Below, piece by piece: positions 24,779 through 34,853 of a DNA stretch of 64,000 nt (position 1 is its first letter; each line of letters opens with the position of its first letter). The notes below the pieces were generated by a model. The model ran no database searches, was not told where the DNA came from, and saw only the letters and a program-made list of their open reading frames with translations. The stretch spans positions 4,898,001 to 4,962,000 of the forward strand of contig LR590464.1 of the NCBI GenBank assembly GCA_901472455.1, in the 5' to 3' direction. This DNA is from Leclercia adecarboxylata. Lineage in GTDB: Bacteria > Pseudomonadota > Gammaproteobacteria > Enterobacterales > Enterobacteriaceae. The position numbers were made by a program, and so were the translations under genes.

Positions 24779-26148
24779 TAGGCAGCTTAACCGCCCGCAT
24801 CTTCGCCATCTTCTGGCTGACGCTGGCACTGGTTTTAATGCTGGTTTTGATGTTACCCAAACTCGACTCACGCCAGATGACGGAGCTTCTCGACAGCGAG
24901 CAACGTCAGGGTGTGATGATCGAGCAGCACGTAGAAGCAGAGCTGGCCATCGATCCGCCCAATGATTTGATGTGGTGGCGCAGGCTGTTTCGCGCTATCG
25001 AAAAATGGGCGCCGCCGGGACAACGCCTGCTGCTGGTGACCAGCGAAGGCCGCGTGATCGGGGCAGACCGCAATGAAATGCAGATTATCCGCAACTTCAT
25101 TGGCCAGGCGGATAACGCCGATCATCCGCAAAAGAAAAAATATGGTCGGGTAGAGATGGTGGGGCCATTCTCCGTCAATGACGGGGAGGATAACTACCAG
25201 CTCTACCTGATTCGCCCGGCAAGCAACTCCCAGTCCGATTTTATCAACCTGCTATTTGACCGCCCGCTGCTGCTGCTGATTGTTACCATGCTGGTGAGTT
25301 CACCGCTGTTGCTGTGGCTGGCGTGGAGCCTGGCGAAACCCGCACGTAAATTAAAAAACGCCGCGGATGAAGTGGCGCAGGGCAACCTGCGACAGCACCC
25401 GGAGCTGGAAGCCGGGCCACAGGAGTTCCTGGCGGCAGGGGCCAGCTTCAACCAGATGGTGGCGGCGCTTGAGCGGATGATGACCACCCAGCAGCGTCTG
25501 CTCTCTGATATTTCTCATGAGCTGCGCACCCCGCTGACGCGTCTGCAACTGGGCACCGCCCTGCTGCGCCGCCGTAGCGGAGAGAGCAAAGAGCTGGAGC
25601 GTATCGAAACCGAAGCGCATCGTCTGGACAGCATGATCAATGACCTGTTGGTCATGTCCCGCAATCAGCAGAAAAACGCGCTGGTCAGCGAGACGGTGAA
25701 AGCCAACCACCTGTGGCACGAGGTGCTGGATAACGCGGCATTCGAAGCGGAGCAGATGGGGAAATCCTTCACCGTCAACTTCCCGCCAGGCCCATGGCCG
25801 CTGTACGGTAACCCCAACACGCTGGAAAGCGCGCTGGAGAATATCGTACGTAACGCCCTGCGCTATTCGCATACCAAAATCGAGGTGGCGTTCTCGGTGG
25901 ACAAAGACGGCATCACCATCAACGTTGATGACGATGGCCCTGGCGTCAGCCCGGAAGATCGCGAGCAGATTTTCCGTCCGTTCTACCGTACCGACGAGGC
26001 GCGTGACCGTGAGTCCGGCGGCACCGGGCTGGGTCTGGCGATTGTCGAAACCGCGATGCAGCAGCACCGTGGCTGGGTGAAAGCCGATGACAGTCCGCTG
26101 GGCGGCTTGCGGTTAACGCTCTGGCTACCGTTGCACAAGCGTTCGTAA
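24775..26148 (+). CDS. cpxA: CpxA envelope-stress sensor kinase
   Basis: Intact, 457 aa. Membrane segment 1 (residues ~8-28), periplasmic sensor region, segment 2 (~165-185, LLLLIVTMLVSSPLLLWLAW), HAMP, then the H-box SDISHELRTPLTRLQ (His ~248), N-box NIVRNALRYS, DDDGPGVSPEDREQIFRPF and GGTGLGLAIVE. It phosphorylates or dephosphorylates CpxR in answer to envelope damage. It starts within the end of cpxR. Confidence 0.98.
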   Translation: MIGSLTARIFAIFWLTLALVLMLVLMLPKLDSRQMTELLDSEQRQGVMIEQHVEAELAIDPPNDLMWWRRLFRAIEKWAPPGQRLLLVTSEGRVIGADRNEMQIIRNFIGQADNADHPQKKKYGRVEMVGPFSVNDGEDNYQLYLIRPASNSQSDFINLLFDRPLLLLIVTMLVSSPLLLWLAWSLAKPARKLKNAADEVAQGNLRQHPELEAGPQEFLAAGASFNQMVAALERMMTTQQRLLSDISHELRTPLTRLQLGTALLRRRSGESKELERIETEAHRLDSMINDLLVMSRNQQKNALVSETVKANHLWHEVLDNAAFEAEQMGKSFTVNFPPGPWPLYGNPNTLESALENIVRNALRYSHTKIEVAFSVDKDGITINVDDDGPGVSPEDREQIFRPFYRTDEARDRESGGTGLGLAIVETAMQQHRGWVKADDSPLGGLRLTLWLPLHKRS

Positions 26149-26153
26149 TTATT

Positions 26154-26185
26154 GTGCCGGGTGGCGGCTTCGCCTTACCCGGCAT
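26154..26185. repeat. REP-like palindrome after cpxA
   Basis: GTGCCGGGTGGCGGCTTCGCCTTACCCGGCA: TGCCGGGT...ACCCGGCA arms with the GTGGCGGCTTCGCC core, a standard enterobacterial REP unit directly after the cpxA stop. Confidence 0.88.
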
Positions 26186-26207
26186 TGCATTCTAGCAAGG
26201 AGAATCG

Positions 26208-26237
26208 ATGTACTCTATCTCCTATATCTGCCTTTAG
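26208..26237 (+). other. Orphan ribosome site with a nine-codon ORF
   Basis: AAGGAG, seven bases, then ATG TAC TCT ATC TCC TAT ATC TGC CTT TAG. The Shine-Dalgarno is strong but the frame closes after MYSISYICL, exactly where the sequence turns AT-rich. It may be the decapitated start of a gene that lay downstream of cpxA before the SIR2-like insert, or a leader peptide; nothing further supports either. Confidence 0.3.
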
Positions 26238-26259
26238 ATTAACAACCTATATATTACTT

Positions 26260-27431
26260 CTAGGAAATATTTTTTTTACGGAGTTCTTCTCTAATCATGC
26301 TTAGAAATTTATTCTCAATATATAATTGTGAGTTAGTCTCGGTTTCAAATGCGTTACAGAAATCAGTAAACCCGCCCTGAATTAGGTCTACCCTATTTGC
26401 ATTTGAATTAAATATTTCTGGTACCATTGTCAAAAATGGATCATATACAACCACCTTTCTATTATTGTTTTTTTCGAACCAGTTCTTCAAAATTTCATTG
26501 ATATGCTTGTCACCAAAACTGTAGCCAATCACACTCAAACAATCGATCTTATCAATTCGCTTTTCAAATAAATTCATAAATGAGACAGGGACGATTTGTT
26601 GAAATCTCTTCTGAAATTTATGTTTCCCAGATAGTAAAGATCTTCTGAGAAACTGAAGTTCACCATCATTATCGAAAGTAAGAACTTCATTCGCTGTCCG
26701 AAGACCATCTCGTTTACATATTGATATATTTAGATTTTCAACCTTCCTTATTTCATTAAAAATTCCATCTATACATTGTGTATCGCCATATACTTTTAAA
26801 AAAGCAGTTTATCCTCTACTGCAAACATATCAATAGATCCATGCAATTTTATTAAATTAAAACCAGAATCACAATCTTTGAAAAAATCGAATGAATCATC
26901 ATCTATTTGTTTAGCGGTTAAACATTTAAAATTAGCGATGTTACTATAGTTTGTATTTTGATGATAAAAACCATCTTTAAACCTGATATTATGATGATTA
27001 CAGATGCTTTCAAAAACAACATCATGGTTTAAAGAGAATACATATGTACACTCTTTTTTTTCAAGAATTTTTCTTAATCCAACATAATGATTAACTTTAG
27101 CTTTGAATAGTAAATTGATATTACCTTGAATTTCCAACAGTAAGAGCTGAATGCATTCTATAAATTGAAGGATTATGTGGTGGGTAACCTCGCGATTCAG
27201 TTCGTTATCAAGATACTTTTCTTCTAACAAACCAACCATATCTTCATAATGAAGAGTCTTATCTTCAATTAATCCTTTAAAAAAGTCTTTTGCTTTTTCA
27301 TCTCCATGGAAATTAAACAGTTTGGTATGAAGTCTTTTTAAAATATTTTTCCTTATAACGTCAGTAAATTCCCATACTAAAGGCATACCCACTTCATAAG
27401 AAGCCCCAGCACCTAAAAAAATCCCATCCAT
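26260..27431 (-). CDS. SIR2-like domain protein, candidate NADase / phage-defence gene
   Basis: One protein of ~390 aa once a T is restored in the T-run near 26800 (EDKLLFLKVYGD). Visible motifs in order: N-terminal nucleotide-binding MDGIFLGAGASYEVGMP (residues 1-17), CTYVFSLNHDVVFESI (~145), LIKLHGSIDMF (~195) and a late VIGYSFGDKHINEILKN (~295). This order (GAGAS, N-HD, LHGS, YSF-D-H) is that of bacterial SIR2-like proteins, many of which are NAD+-consuming antiphage effectors. The Asn/His-Asp pair typical of NADase activity is kept. No effector partner, HerA or TIR gene lies nearby. It is far more AT-rich than its neighbours and has AT-rich codon use, a sign of transfer. It lies between convergent cpxA and yiiM. 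Confidence 0.75.
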
Positions 27432-27473
27432 CTTGACCTCGAAACTATTAATTCAAAGAAAACTCAAAACATA

Positions 27474-28148
27474 TTACTTCCCCCACAATCTCCGTGAATT
27501 ATCTTCGATCTTGTTGCTAAGTCGCCGCTTCTGCATGGTTCTGGTCCAGCTGATGGATAGCCCCGCCGCCGACAGCAGACGGTGATATTGCTCATCATCA
27601 AACGGCATATGCCAGGCGATAGCACAGGCGTCATACACCGACACATCGCTCAGGCGAGAGACCAGCGTCAGCGGCGCATCCGTTTCGACCTTCCCTGCTA
27701 AAATCACCCGATACAGCCAGCCGGTTTTCCCGGCATTTTGCATCTGCGTAGCGATATCGCTGATACCGAAGTGGAAGTTGAGCTTGAAGCAGGGAGACCG
27801 CGGCTGAGTGACCTGGATCAGGGCCTCGCCCCAGCGAAAGATATCCCCGATAAATACGTTCTTCTCGGTCAGCCCTTCGGTTGACAGGTTTTCGCCAAAA
27901 GCCGGGGCGACGAAAAGCCCGGCCTGGTCAGGGTATTCGCTGGCCCAGAATGCATAATGCTCGCGCGGATAGTGGCACAGCGCCCGATCCGGCCCGCCGT
28001 GGATTTTCTTCTCCGCCTGCTCATCGCCCACCAGCCCTTTTTCGGTGAGGGAGAGCTCGCCGTCAACCTGCAGTTTGGCAATCGCGCTCGGGCGGCTGCC
28101 TTCGTAATCCTTTATTTTTCCGATAAATACGTTAACGGGATGATTCAT
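27474..28148 (-). CDS. yiiM: YiiM, MOSC-domain molybdoenzyme (N-hydroxylated base reductase)
   Basis: Intact, 224 aa. MOSC domain with EKKIHGGPDRALCHYPREHY, PAFGENLSTEGLTE and the Moco-ligating cysteine in QPRSPCFKLNFHF, then the C-terminal three-helix part WHMPFDDEQYHRLLSAAGLS. E. coli YiiM reduces 6-hydroxylaminopurine and similar mutagenic bases. RBS AAGGAGGCGCG precedes ATG 28148. The kdgT gene that separates it from sodA in E. coli is absent. Confidence 0.95.
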   Translation of the reverse strand: MNHPVNVFIGKIKDYEGSRPSAIAKLQVDGELSLTEKGLVGDEQAEKKIHGGPDRALCHYPREHYAFWASEYPDQAGLFVAPAFGENLSTEGLTEKNVFIGDIFRWGEALIQVTQPRSPCFKLNFHFGISDIATQMQNAGKTGWLYRVILAGKVETDAPLTLVSRLSDVSVYDACAIAWHMPFDDEQYHRLLSAAGLSISWTRTMQKRRLSNKIEDNSRRLWGK

Positions 28149-28167
28149 CGCGCCTCCTTACGCAGAT

Positions 28168-28204
28168 TGTGGGTATAAAAAAAGCGAGTCATCAGACTCG
28201 CTTC
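28168..28204 (-). terminator. Rho-independent terminator of sodA
   Basis: Minus strand AAGCGAGTCTGATGACTCGCTTTTTTTA: GCGAGTC/GACTCGC stem with T7. Confidence 0.93.
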
Positions 28205-28224
28205 TCACAGACGGCTTTGCAACC

Positions 28225-28845
28225 TTATTTTTTAGCGGCGAAACGTGCTGCTGCTTCGTCCCAGTTCACCACGTCCCAGAAGGCTTTGATGTAGTCCGGG
28301 CGACGGTTCTGGAATTTCAGGTAGTAAGCGTGTTCCCACACGTCCAGACCCACGATTGGGAAACCGGATGCGCCAGAGATAGCTTCACCCATCAGCGGGG
28401 AGTCCTGGTTAGCAGTGGAAACCACAGCCAGTTTGTCGCCTTTCAGTACCAGCCACGCCCAGCCAGAGCCGAAACGGGTAGCAGCGGCTTTTTCAAACTC
28501 AGCTTTGAAGTTATCAACGGAGCCGAAGTCGCGCTCGATAGCGGCTTTCAGGTCGCCCTGCAGGGTGGTGCCGGTTTTCAGGCCTTTCCAGAAGAAGCTG
28601 TGGTTAGCGTGGCCGCCAGCGTTGTTACGCAGAACGGTTTTCTTGTCAGCTGGCAGTTGATCCAGTTTGGTGATCAGCTCTTCAGCAGGCAGGCTAGCGA
28701 ATTCTGGCAGGCTTTCCAGCGCCGCGTTGGCGTTGTTAACGTAAGTCTGGTGGTGTTTGGTGTGATGGATCTCCATCGTCTGCTTGTCGAAATGCGGCTC
28801 AAGGGCGTCGTAAGCGTACGGCAGGGATGGCAGGGTATAGCTCAT
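28225..28845 (-). CDS. sodA: Manganese superoxide dismutase
   Basis: Intact, 206 aa. [20 protein letters not shown] at 28845; an upstream in-frame ATG (28857) is not used in E. coli. Metal ligands His27 ([13 protein letters not shown]), His82 ([10 protein letters not shown]), Asp168 and His172 ([20 protein letters not shown]). Gly77/Gln147-type Mn specificity is kept ([16 protein letters not shown]). Cytoplasmic defence against superoxide. Confidence 0.98.
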   Translation of the reverse strand: MSYTLPSLPYAYDALEPHFDKQTMEIHHTKHHQTYVNNANAALESLPEFASLPAEELITKLDQLPADKKTVLRNNAGGHANHSFFWKGLKTGTTLQGDLKAAIERDFGSVDNFKAEFEKAAATRFGSGWAWLVLKGDKLAVVSTANQDSPLMGEAISGASGFPIVGLDVWEHAYYLKFQNRRPDYIKAFWDVVNWDEAAARFAAKK

Positions 28846-28899
28846 AATCATCTCCATTATTGTCGGGCGGCAAACGTGTTAATGCCGCGTAAGCAGTTG

Positions 28900-28944
28900 G
28901 TTCATTATAGTTAATTAAATGATATTGAAAATGTTTATCAATGC
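28900..28944 (-). promoter_or_regulatory. sodA promoter with Fur-like box
   Basis: On the minus strand TATAAT (-10, at 28904-28909), ~59 bases before the start, preceded by ATTGATAAACATTTTCAATATCATT (28918-28942), a near copy of the E. coli sodA Fur/ArcA region. Iron and anaerobic repression are therefore likely kept. Confidence 0.75.
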
Positions 28945-29030
28945 CGTAGTTTTAATAAGGTTATAACTTTTCGTTATGTGACTGATCTGGCGGGGCGTGC
29001 GGTGATGCGCAGGGGGGAGCAAACAATCTA

Positions 29031-29881
29031 TTACGCGGCGTTATGGCTGCGGTGTCGCCACTGAACCGGGGTCATCCCCACTTCACGGTTAAACACCACC
29101 GAAAAGTAGTTACTGTCCTCAAAGCCGCACTGCATGGCGACTTCGCTGACCAGCAACTCGGTATGTTGCAGCAGATACTGCGCATGGCAGATCCGCAGTT
29201 GGCGCAGGTAGTGGTTTACCGTCATGCCGGTCTGGGTGCGGAACTGCTGGCGCAGGGCGCGCTCGCTGCACTGCTCCTGCTCGCAAAACTTTTCCAGCAC
29301 AAAGCTGCGGTTCAGGCTGCCCGCCAGGGCGGTGATCAGCTTATCCAGCAGTGCTTCCGGCTCGCTGGCGGCCGGGTTATCCGGGGCGTAACGGTAGCGT
29401 TTGAGCATGATCGTCAGCTGAGCAAACAGCAGCTCGGCCATATCGAATGCGTGGGGATCGGTCTTCAGGCTCTCCTGCTCCAGTTGCGTAATCACCGGGC
29501 GCACCTGCGTCATGCCGTTGCTGCCCAGCCGCCAGTGCGGAGTGTTGCCCGCTTTGAGAAAACCGGGGGATGTTCGCCGCCCAGTCGACGTTGAGCTTCA
29601 GGCGGTCGGGGCAGTAGATGATGTTCTGAAGTACCAGATCGTTGACCGAGGCGTAGGAGTGTTTATCTTCCGCACGGATATTAAAACAGGTCGCCACGGG
29701 TAATGCGGTAAGGGCGATCGTTGAGGACATGCAGGCCATTACCGCGCCACACCAGCACCAGTTCGCCAAAATCGTGAGTATGTTCGGCAAAGACATTTTG
29801 CGGATAGCGGTCCGCCACCGCGACGGCCTGCGCGGTGGAGGCAAAAAAATCAGCTCTGCGAAGAATCAACTGTCCGGCCAC
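29031..29881 (-). CDS. rhaR: RhaR, AraC-family activator of rhaSR
   Basis: GTG start at 29881 ([27 protein letters not shown]). Cupin sugar-binding part [54 protein letters not shown], and a C-terminal pair of HTHs ([20 protein letters not shown] and [19 protein letters not shown]). Breaks near 29688, 29565 and 29515; the C-terminal half is intact. With rhamnose it activates rhaSR transcription. Confidence 0.92.
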
Positions 29882-29954
29882 ATCACAACCTCAACGGTGA
29901 ATAACCTGACATTATTACCCGCTTTGCGGCAGTAAAACGGTGATTTTCCTCGCG

Positions 29955-30791
29955 TTACTGAAGCATCGCATCCCGGCCCTGGCGAATGTCGCGCGGGGAC
30001 CAGTCAAATTCCCGGCGAAACAGGGTCGAAAAGTGGTTACTGTCGCCAAAACCGCAGCGATAGGCGATATCGGTAACGCTCTCGTCGGTATGGCGCAGCA
30101 GATGGCGCGCTTTGATTAAGCGCAGCCGGTTGAGATAGCGCTGGGGCGTTAGCCCGGTATGCTGCTTCAGCTGGCGATGCAGCGTGCGCAGCGACAGGGA
30201 AAAGTTATCTGCCAGCGTCTCCCAGCAGACATCTTCGGCGAAGTGATCTTCCAGCCACGCCATCAACTGGTTGAGCCGCGCGTCGTTATCCGCCGCCCCG
30301 TCCACCAGACTGCCACGACGCAGCAACACCAACAGCTGCATAAACAGGATCTCGCGGCTGGCGAGGGCGTGGGTAGTCTGCCCCTCTTCGGACTGCTCCA
30401 TCTGGCTGACCAGCTGGCGCACCTGCTGTAGCGTGGCCTGGTTTACCCGCCAGTGCGACGGATAGTGACCGTCCTGCTCCTGAGGCAACAGCTGGTTCAG
30501 CCCTGACAGAAACTGGAACGCTTCCGGGGAGCGATACAGTACGTTGGTCAGGCACAGGTTATCGGTATGTTCATACATGTGCCGGTCATGGTCGCGCACA
30601 AAACACACCGTGCCGCCGCTAATGGTGTAAGGCTGCCCGTTAAAAACATGGATACCCGTACCGTGCTCCACAATCACAATCTCATGAAAATCATGATGAT
30701 GCTCTGGAAACGCAGCCTGGGGCAGCCGCGGCTCAATCGCCACAGGCGAGTGGCCTGAAGGGAAAAAATCCACGCTGTGCAGTACGGTCAT
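29955..30791 (-). CDS. rhaS: RhaS, AraC-family activator of the rhamnose operon
   Basis: Intact, 278 aa. N-terminal cupin [25 protein letters not shown], then [21 protein letters not shown] and [24 protein letters not shown], the two HTHs that contact half-sites before rhaB. It is upstream of rhaR in one transcript and divergent from rhaB. Confidence 0.97.
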   Translation of the reverse strand: MTVLHSVDFFPSGHSPVAIEPRLPQAAFPEHHHDFHEIVIVEHGTGIHVFNGQPYTISGGTVCFVRDHDRHMYEHTDNLCLTNVLYRSPEAFQFLSGLNQLLPQEQDGHYPSHWRVNQATLQQVRQLVSQMEQSEEGQTTHALASREILFMQLLVLLRRGSLVDGAADNDARLNQLMAWLEDHFAEDVCWETLADNFSLSLRTLHRQLKQHTGLTPQRYLNRLRLIKARHLLRHTDESVTDIAYRCGFGDSNHFSTLFRREFDWSPRDIRQGRDAMLQ

Positions 30792-30963
30792 AACGGGTCA
30801 CCAGATGATAAAAGTTCTCAAAATAGTAATTTAGGGTTTCCCGGCTGACCTTAAATTTTCGACAGCAAATGGCGCAAAGCCTGTCGCTTTTTCAAGAAAA
30901 GGCGGGAAAGATCTGGAAATGCGCCCACCGTCACATCCCTTGAGAGCCGCGCTATTAGCGGAA

Positions 30964-31050
30964 AATGTGAACTTCCTCACGTTCATCTTTGCTTTCTTGC
31001 CAGCGCCTGAAATGCGCTGTCAGTAGTAAGAAGGTCGCCGACGCTTCCCT
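30964..31050 (+). promoter_or_regulatory. CRP and RhaS sites of the rhaB promoter
   Basis: TGTGA-ACTTCC-TCACG (30966-30981) is a CRP site. Downstream, CATCTTTGCTTTCTTGCCAG and CTGTCAGTAGTAAGAAGGTCGCC align with the two 17-bp RhaS half-sites of E. coli rhaBAD and are in inverted order. A TACACT-type -10 follows near 31060. The rest of the 300-base spacer (30792-30963) holds the rhaS leader and promoter, with no other site I can name. Confidence 0.8.
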
Positions 31051-31091
31051 TTTTTACACTGTCCGGTAATGACTAAAGGAAGGACCGGACC

Positions 31092-32561
31092 ATGACTTTT
31101 CGCCATTGTGTGGCTGTCGATCTAGGCGCATCCAGCGGCCGCGTAATGCTGGCGAGCTACCATCGCGAGCAGCGCACCCTTCAGCTGCGCGAAATCCACC
31201 GTTTCGTGAACTGCCTGCAAAAACAGGACGGTTTTGACTGCTGGGATATCGACACTCTGGAAGCGGAGATCCGTACCGGGCTAAATAAGGTATGTGAAGA
31301 AGGCATTCACATCGACAGCATCGGGATCGACACCTGGGGCGTGGATTACGTCCTGCTGGACGGCAACGGTAACCGCGTCGGCCTGCCGGTCTCGTATCGT
31401 GATAGCCGCACCGATGGGGTGATGGCGCATGCGCTGGCGCAGCTCGGGAAAGCCGAAATCTATGGCCGCAGCGGCATTCAGTTTCTGCCGTTTAATACCT
31501 TGTATCAGCTGCGCGCCCTGGTGGAACAGCAGCCGGAGCTGGTGGCGAACGTCGCCCATGCCCTGCTGATCCCCGACTACTTCAGCTACCGTCTCACCGG
31601 CCAGATGAACTGGGAATATACCAACGCCACCACCACCCAGCTGGTAAACATCAATTCCGATTCCTGGGACGAGAACCTGCTCAACTGGACGGGTGCGTCG
31701 CGCGACTGGTTTGGCACCCCGACCCATCCGGGCAACGTGATCGGTCACTGGACATGCCCGCAGGAGAACGCTATCCCGGTGGTGGCCGTCGCCAGCCACG
31801 ACACCGCCAGCGCGGTTATCGCCGCCCCGCTGGCCTCTCAGGATGCGGCCTATCTCTCCTCCGGCACCTGGTCGCTGATGGGCTTTGAAAGCAAAACGCC
31901 CTACACCAGCGATACCGCGCTGGCAGCGAATATTACCAACGAAGGCGGCGCCGAAGGCCGCTACCGGGTGCTGAAAAACATAATGGGCTTATGGCTGCTG
32001 CAGCGGGTGCTGAAAGAGCAACGCATCAGCGACCTGACCGCCCTGATCGGTGAGGCGGAAACCCTTCCGGCGTGCCGTTTCCTGATCAACCCCAATGACG
32101 AGCGCTTTATCAACCCGGCCAATATGAGCGCCGAGATCCAGGCCGCCTGCCGCGAGACCGCCCAGCCCGTACCGGAGAGCGCCGCCGACCTGGCGCGCTG
32201 CATCTTCGACAGCCTCGCCCTGCTGTATGCCGAGGTGCTGCACGAGCTGGCGACCCTGCGCGGCAAGCCGTTCAGCCAGTTGCACATTGTTGGCGGCGGT
32301 TGCCAGAACCATCTGCTCAACCAGCTGTGCGCCAACGCCTGCGGCATCACGGTGTTAGCCGGGCCGGTTGAGGCCTCCACTCTCGGCAATATTGGCATCC
32401 AGCTGGTGACCCTCGACGAGCTGGCCGACGTGGACCAGTTCCGTCAGGTGGTGACCGGCAATTACGGCCTGACCACTTTTACCCCTCATCCCGATCATGA
32501 GATTGCCCGCTACCGCACGCAGTTTCAGCAACAACGACCGACTAAGGAGCTTTGCGCATGA
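31092..32561 (+). CDS. rhaB: L-rhamnulokinase
   Basis: Intact, 489 aa FGGY kinase. [19 protein letters not shown] (ATP phosphate site), [43 protein letters not shown] and [18 protein letters not shown]. It phosphorylates L-rhamnulose at O1. First gene of the rha operon; its TGA overlaps the rhaA ATG. Confidence 0.97.
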   Translation: MTFRHCVAVDLGASSGRVMLASYHREQRTLQLREIHRFVNCLQKQDGFDCWDIDTLEAEIRTGLNKVCEEGIHIDSIGIDTWGVDYVLLDGNGNRVGLPVSYRDSRTDGVMAHALAQLGKAEIYGRSGIQFLPFNTLYQLRALVEQQPELVANVAHALLIPDYFSYRLTGQMNWEYTNATTTQLVNINSDSWDENLLNWTGASRDWFGTPTHPGNVIGHWTCPQENAIPVVAVASHDTASAVIAAPLASQDAAYLSSGTWSLMGFESKTPYTSDTALAANITNEGGAEGRYRVLKNIMGLWLLQRVLKEQRISDLTALIGEAETLPACRFLINPNDERFINPANMSAEIQAACRETAQPVPESAADLARCIFDSLALLYAEVLHELATLRGKPFSQLHIVGGGCQNHLLNQLCANACGITVLAGPVEASTLGNIGIQLVTLDELADVDQFRQVVTGNYGLTTFTPHPDHEIARYRTQFQQQRPTKELCA

Positions 32562-33817
32562 CCACTCAACTTGAACAAGCCTGGGAACTGGCTAAACAGC
32601 GTTTCGCCGCCGTGGGCGTGGATGTCGAGGAGGCTCTGCGTCAGCTCGACCGTCTGCCCGTCTCTATGCACTGCTGGCAGGGCGATGATGTCGCCGGGTT
32701 TGAGAACCCAGGCGGTGCGCTGACCGGCGGCATCCAGGCCACAGGTAACTATCCGGGCAAGGCACGTAACGCCGCCGAGCTGCGGGCCGATCTGGAGCTG
32801 GCCCTGAGCCTGATCCCGGGGCCAAAACGCCTTAACCTGCACGCTATCTATCTGGAGTCCGACACGCCGGTCGATCGCAACGCCATCAAGCCGGAACACT
32901 TTAAGAACTGGGTCGAGTGGGCGAAAACCAACAAGCTGGGGCTGGATTTTAACCCCTCCTGCTTCTCGCATCCGTTGAGCGCCGACGGCTTTACCCTCGC
33001 CCACGCCGATGACGAAATTCGTCAGTTCTGGATCGACCACGTGAAGGCCAGCCGCCGCGTGTCGGCGTACTTTGGCGAGCAGCTGGGCACGCCATCGGTG
33101 ATGAACATCTGGATCCCGGACGGGATGAAAGACATCACCGTGGACCGCCTCGCCCCGCGTCAGCGTCTGCTGGCGGCGCTGGATGAAGTGATTAGCGAAA
33201 AGCTGAACCCGGCGCACCACATCGACGCCGTGGAGAGCAAGCTGTTCGGCATTGGTGCCGAGAGCTACACCGTCGGCTCCAACGAGTTCTACATGGGTTA
33301 CGCCACCAGCCGTCAGACCGCGCTGTGCCTGGACGCCGGCCACTTCCATCCGACAGAAGTGATCTCCGACAAAATTTCAGCCGCCATGCTCTATGTGCCG
33401 CACCTGCTGCTGCACGTCAGCCGTCCGGTACGCTGGGACAGCGACCACGTGGTGCTGCTGGATGACGAAACCCAGGCCATCGCCAGCGAGATTATTCGCC
33501 ATGACCTGTTCGACCGGGTGCACATCGGCCTCGACTTCTTTGATGCCTCCATCAACCGCATCGCGGCCTGGGTTATCGGCACCCGCAACATGAAGAAAGC
33601 CCTGCTGCGCGCCCTGCTGGAGCCAACCGCCGAACTGCGTGCGCTGGAAGCCGCGGGCGATTACACCGCGCGTCTGGCGCTGCTGGAGGAGCAAAAATCA
33701 CTGCCATGGCAGGCGGTATGGGAGATGTACTGCCAGCGCAACGACGCCCCGGCGGGCAGCCAGTGGCTGGATAACGTCCGGGCGTATGAGAAAGAGATTT
33801 TGAGCCAACGCGGGTAA
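32558..33817 (+). CDS. rhaA: L-rhamnose isomerase
   Basis: Intact, 419 aa; starts [20 protein letters not shown] at the ATGA overlap, not at the in-frame start six bases upstream. Metal-site residues lie in [37 protein letters not shown] and [17 protein letters not shown] of the TIM barrel. It converts L-rhamnose to L-rhamnulose with Mn2+. Confidence 0.98.
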   Translation: MTTQLEQAWELAKQRFAAVGVDVEEALRQLDRLPVSMHCWQGDDVAGFENPGGALTGGIQATGNYPGKARNAAELRADLELALSLIPGPKRLNLHAIYLESDTPVDRNAIKPEHFKNWVEWAKTNKLGLDFNPSCFSHPLSADGFTLAHADDEIRQFWIDHVKASRRVSAYFGEQLGTPSVMNIWIPDGMKDITVDRLAPRQRLLAALDEVISEKLNPAHHIDAVESKLFGIGAESYTVGSNEFYMGYATSRQTALCLDAGHFHPTEVISDKISAAMLYVPHLLLHVSRPVRWDSDHVVLLDDETQAIASEIIRHDLFDRVHIGLDFFDASINRIAAWVIGTRNMKKALLRALLEPTAELRALEAAGDYTARLALLEEQKSLPWQAVWEMYCQRNDAPAGSQWLDNVRAYEKEILSQRG

Positions 33818-33819
33818 GA

Positions 33820-33905
33820 CAACCCTCGTCCTTGCCCTCTCCCTGACGGAGAGGCATCACACCATTCCCTCGCCCCTTTGGGGGGAGGGTCAGGGTGAGG
33901 GGAAA
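33820..33905. repeat. GC-rich interspersed palindromic repeat (rhaA-rhaD)
   Basis: CCCTCGTCCTTGCCCTCTCC...CCTCGCCCCTTTGGGGGGAGGGTCAGGGTGAGGGG: the same arms as at 13738 and as the ends of the 39399 array, here inside a co-transcribed operon. Confidence 0.85.
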
Positions 33906-33937
33906 CCCCGCCCCGATTTAACAGGAAATGAAAGACT

Positions 33938-34768
33938 ATGCAGACCATTATCGACGCCTGGTTCGTCCAGGGCATGATTAAAGCCACCTCCGACGCCTGG
34001 CTGAAAGGCTGGGACGAGCGCAACGGCGGCAACCTGACGCTGCGCCTGGACGAAGCGGATATCGCCCCGTATGAAGCCGACTTCCACGCCAAACCGTGCT
34101 ATATCGCCCTGAGCCAGCCGATGCCGCTGCTCGCCAATACGCCGTTTATCGTTACCGGTTCCGGCAAGTTCTTCCGCAACGTCCAGCTTGATCCCACCGC
34201 GAATTTAGGGGTGGTAAAAGTGGACAGCGACGGCGCGGGCTACCACATTCTTTGGGGGCTGACTGACGAAGCGGTGCCAACCTCTGAGTTGCCGTCCCAC
34301 TTCCTCTCCCACTGTGAGCGTATCAAAGTCACCGGCGGGAAAGATCGCGTGATTATGCACTGCCACGCCACCAACCTGATTGCCCTGACCTTCGTGCTGG
34401 AGAACAACACCGACGTTATCACCCGTCAGTTGTGGGAAGGCAGCACCGAGTGTCTGGTGGTGTTCCCGGATGGCGTGGGCATTCTGCCGTGGATGGTACC
34501 CGGTACGGATGAGATCGGCGAAGCCACGGCGATTCAGATGCAAAAACACTCGCTGGTGCTGTGGCCGTTCCACGGCGTGTTCGGCAGCGGCCCGACGCTC
34601 GATGAAACCTTTGGTCTGATCGACACCGCCGAGAAGTCTGCCGAAGTGCTGGTAAAAGTCTATTCGATGGGTGGCATGAAGCAGACCATCACCCGGGAAG
34701 AACTGATTGCGCTGGGCAAACGCTTTGGCGTCAACCCGATGCAGTCCGCGTTAGATCTGTACAAATAA
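33938..34768 (+). CDS. rhaD: Rhamnulose-1-phosphate aldolase
   Basis: Intact, 276 aa. Class II zinc aldolase: [11 protein letters not shown], zinc ligands in [12 protein letters not shown] and [20 protein letters not shown], catalytic Glu in [14 protein letters not shown]. It splits rhamnulose-1-phosphate into DHAP and L-lactaldehyde, the substrates of TpiA and of the dehydrogenase encoded at 40069. Confidence 0.97.
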   Translation: MQTIIDAWFVQGMIKATSDAWLKGWDERNGGNLTLRLDEADIAPYEADFHAKPCYIALSQPMPLLANTPFIVTGSGKFFRNVQLDPTANLGVVKVDSDGAGYHILWGLTDEAVPTSELPSHFLSHCERIKVTGGKDRVIMHCHATNLIALTFVLENNTDVITRQLWEGSTECLVVFPDGVGILPWMVPGTDEIGEATAIQMQKHSLVLWPFHGVFGSGPTLDETFGLIDTAEKSAEVLVKVYSMGGMKQTITREELIALGKRFGVNPMQSALDLYK

Positions 34769-34776
34769 GAACATCG

Positions 34777-34800
34777 CGCCCCGCTCATTGAGACGGGGCG
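34777..34800 (+). terminator. Hairpin without T-run between rhaD and the importer genes
   Basis: CGCCCCG-CTCATTGAGA-CGGGGCG, nine bases after the rhaD stop. There is no T-tract, so it is more likely a partial terminator or an mRNA-stabilising/processing stem than a full stop. Confidence 0.5.
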
Positions 34801-34853
34801 AAGCTACACCTGCAATCCCTACACAAATCACCTTATTAAGTGGAGTAAAAGCA

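Noticed and set aside
28846-28857. Earlier in-frame start of SodA (MEMI before MSYTLP).
   Set aside because: The mature enzyme of relatives begins [19 protein letters not shown], and GGAG lies correctly spaced for the ATG at 28845.
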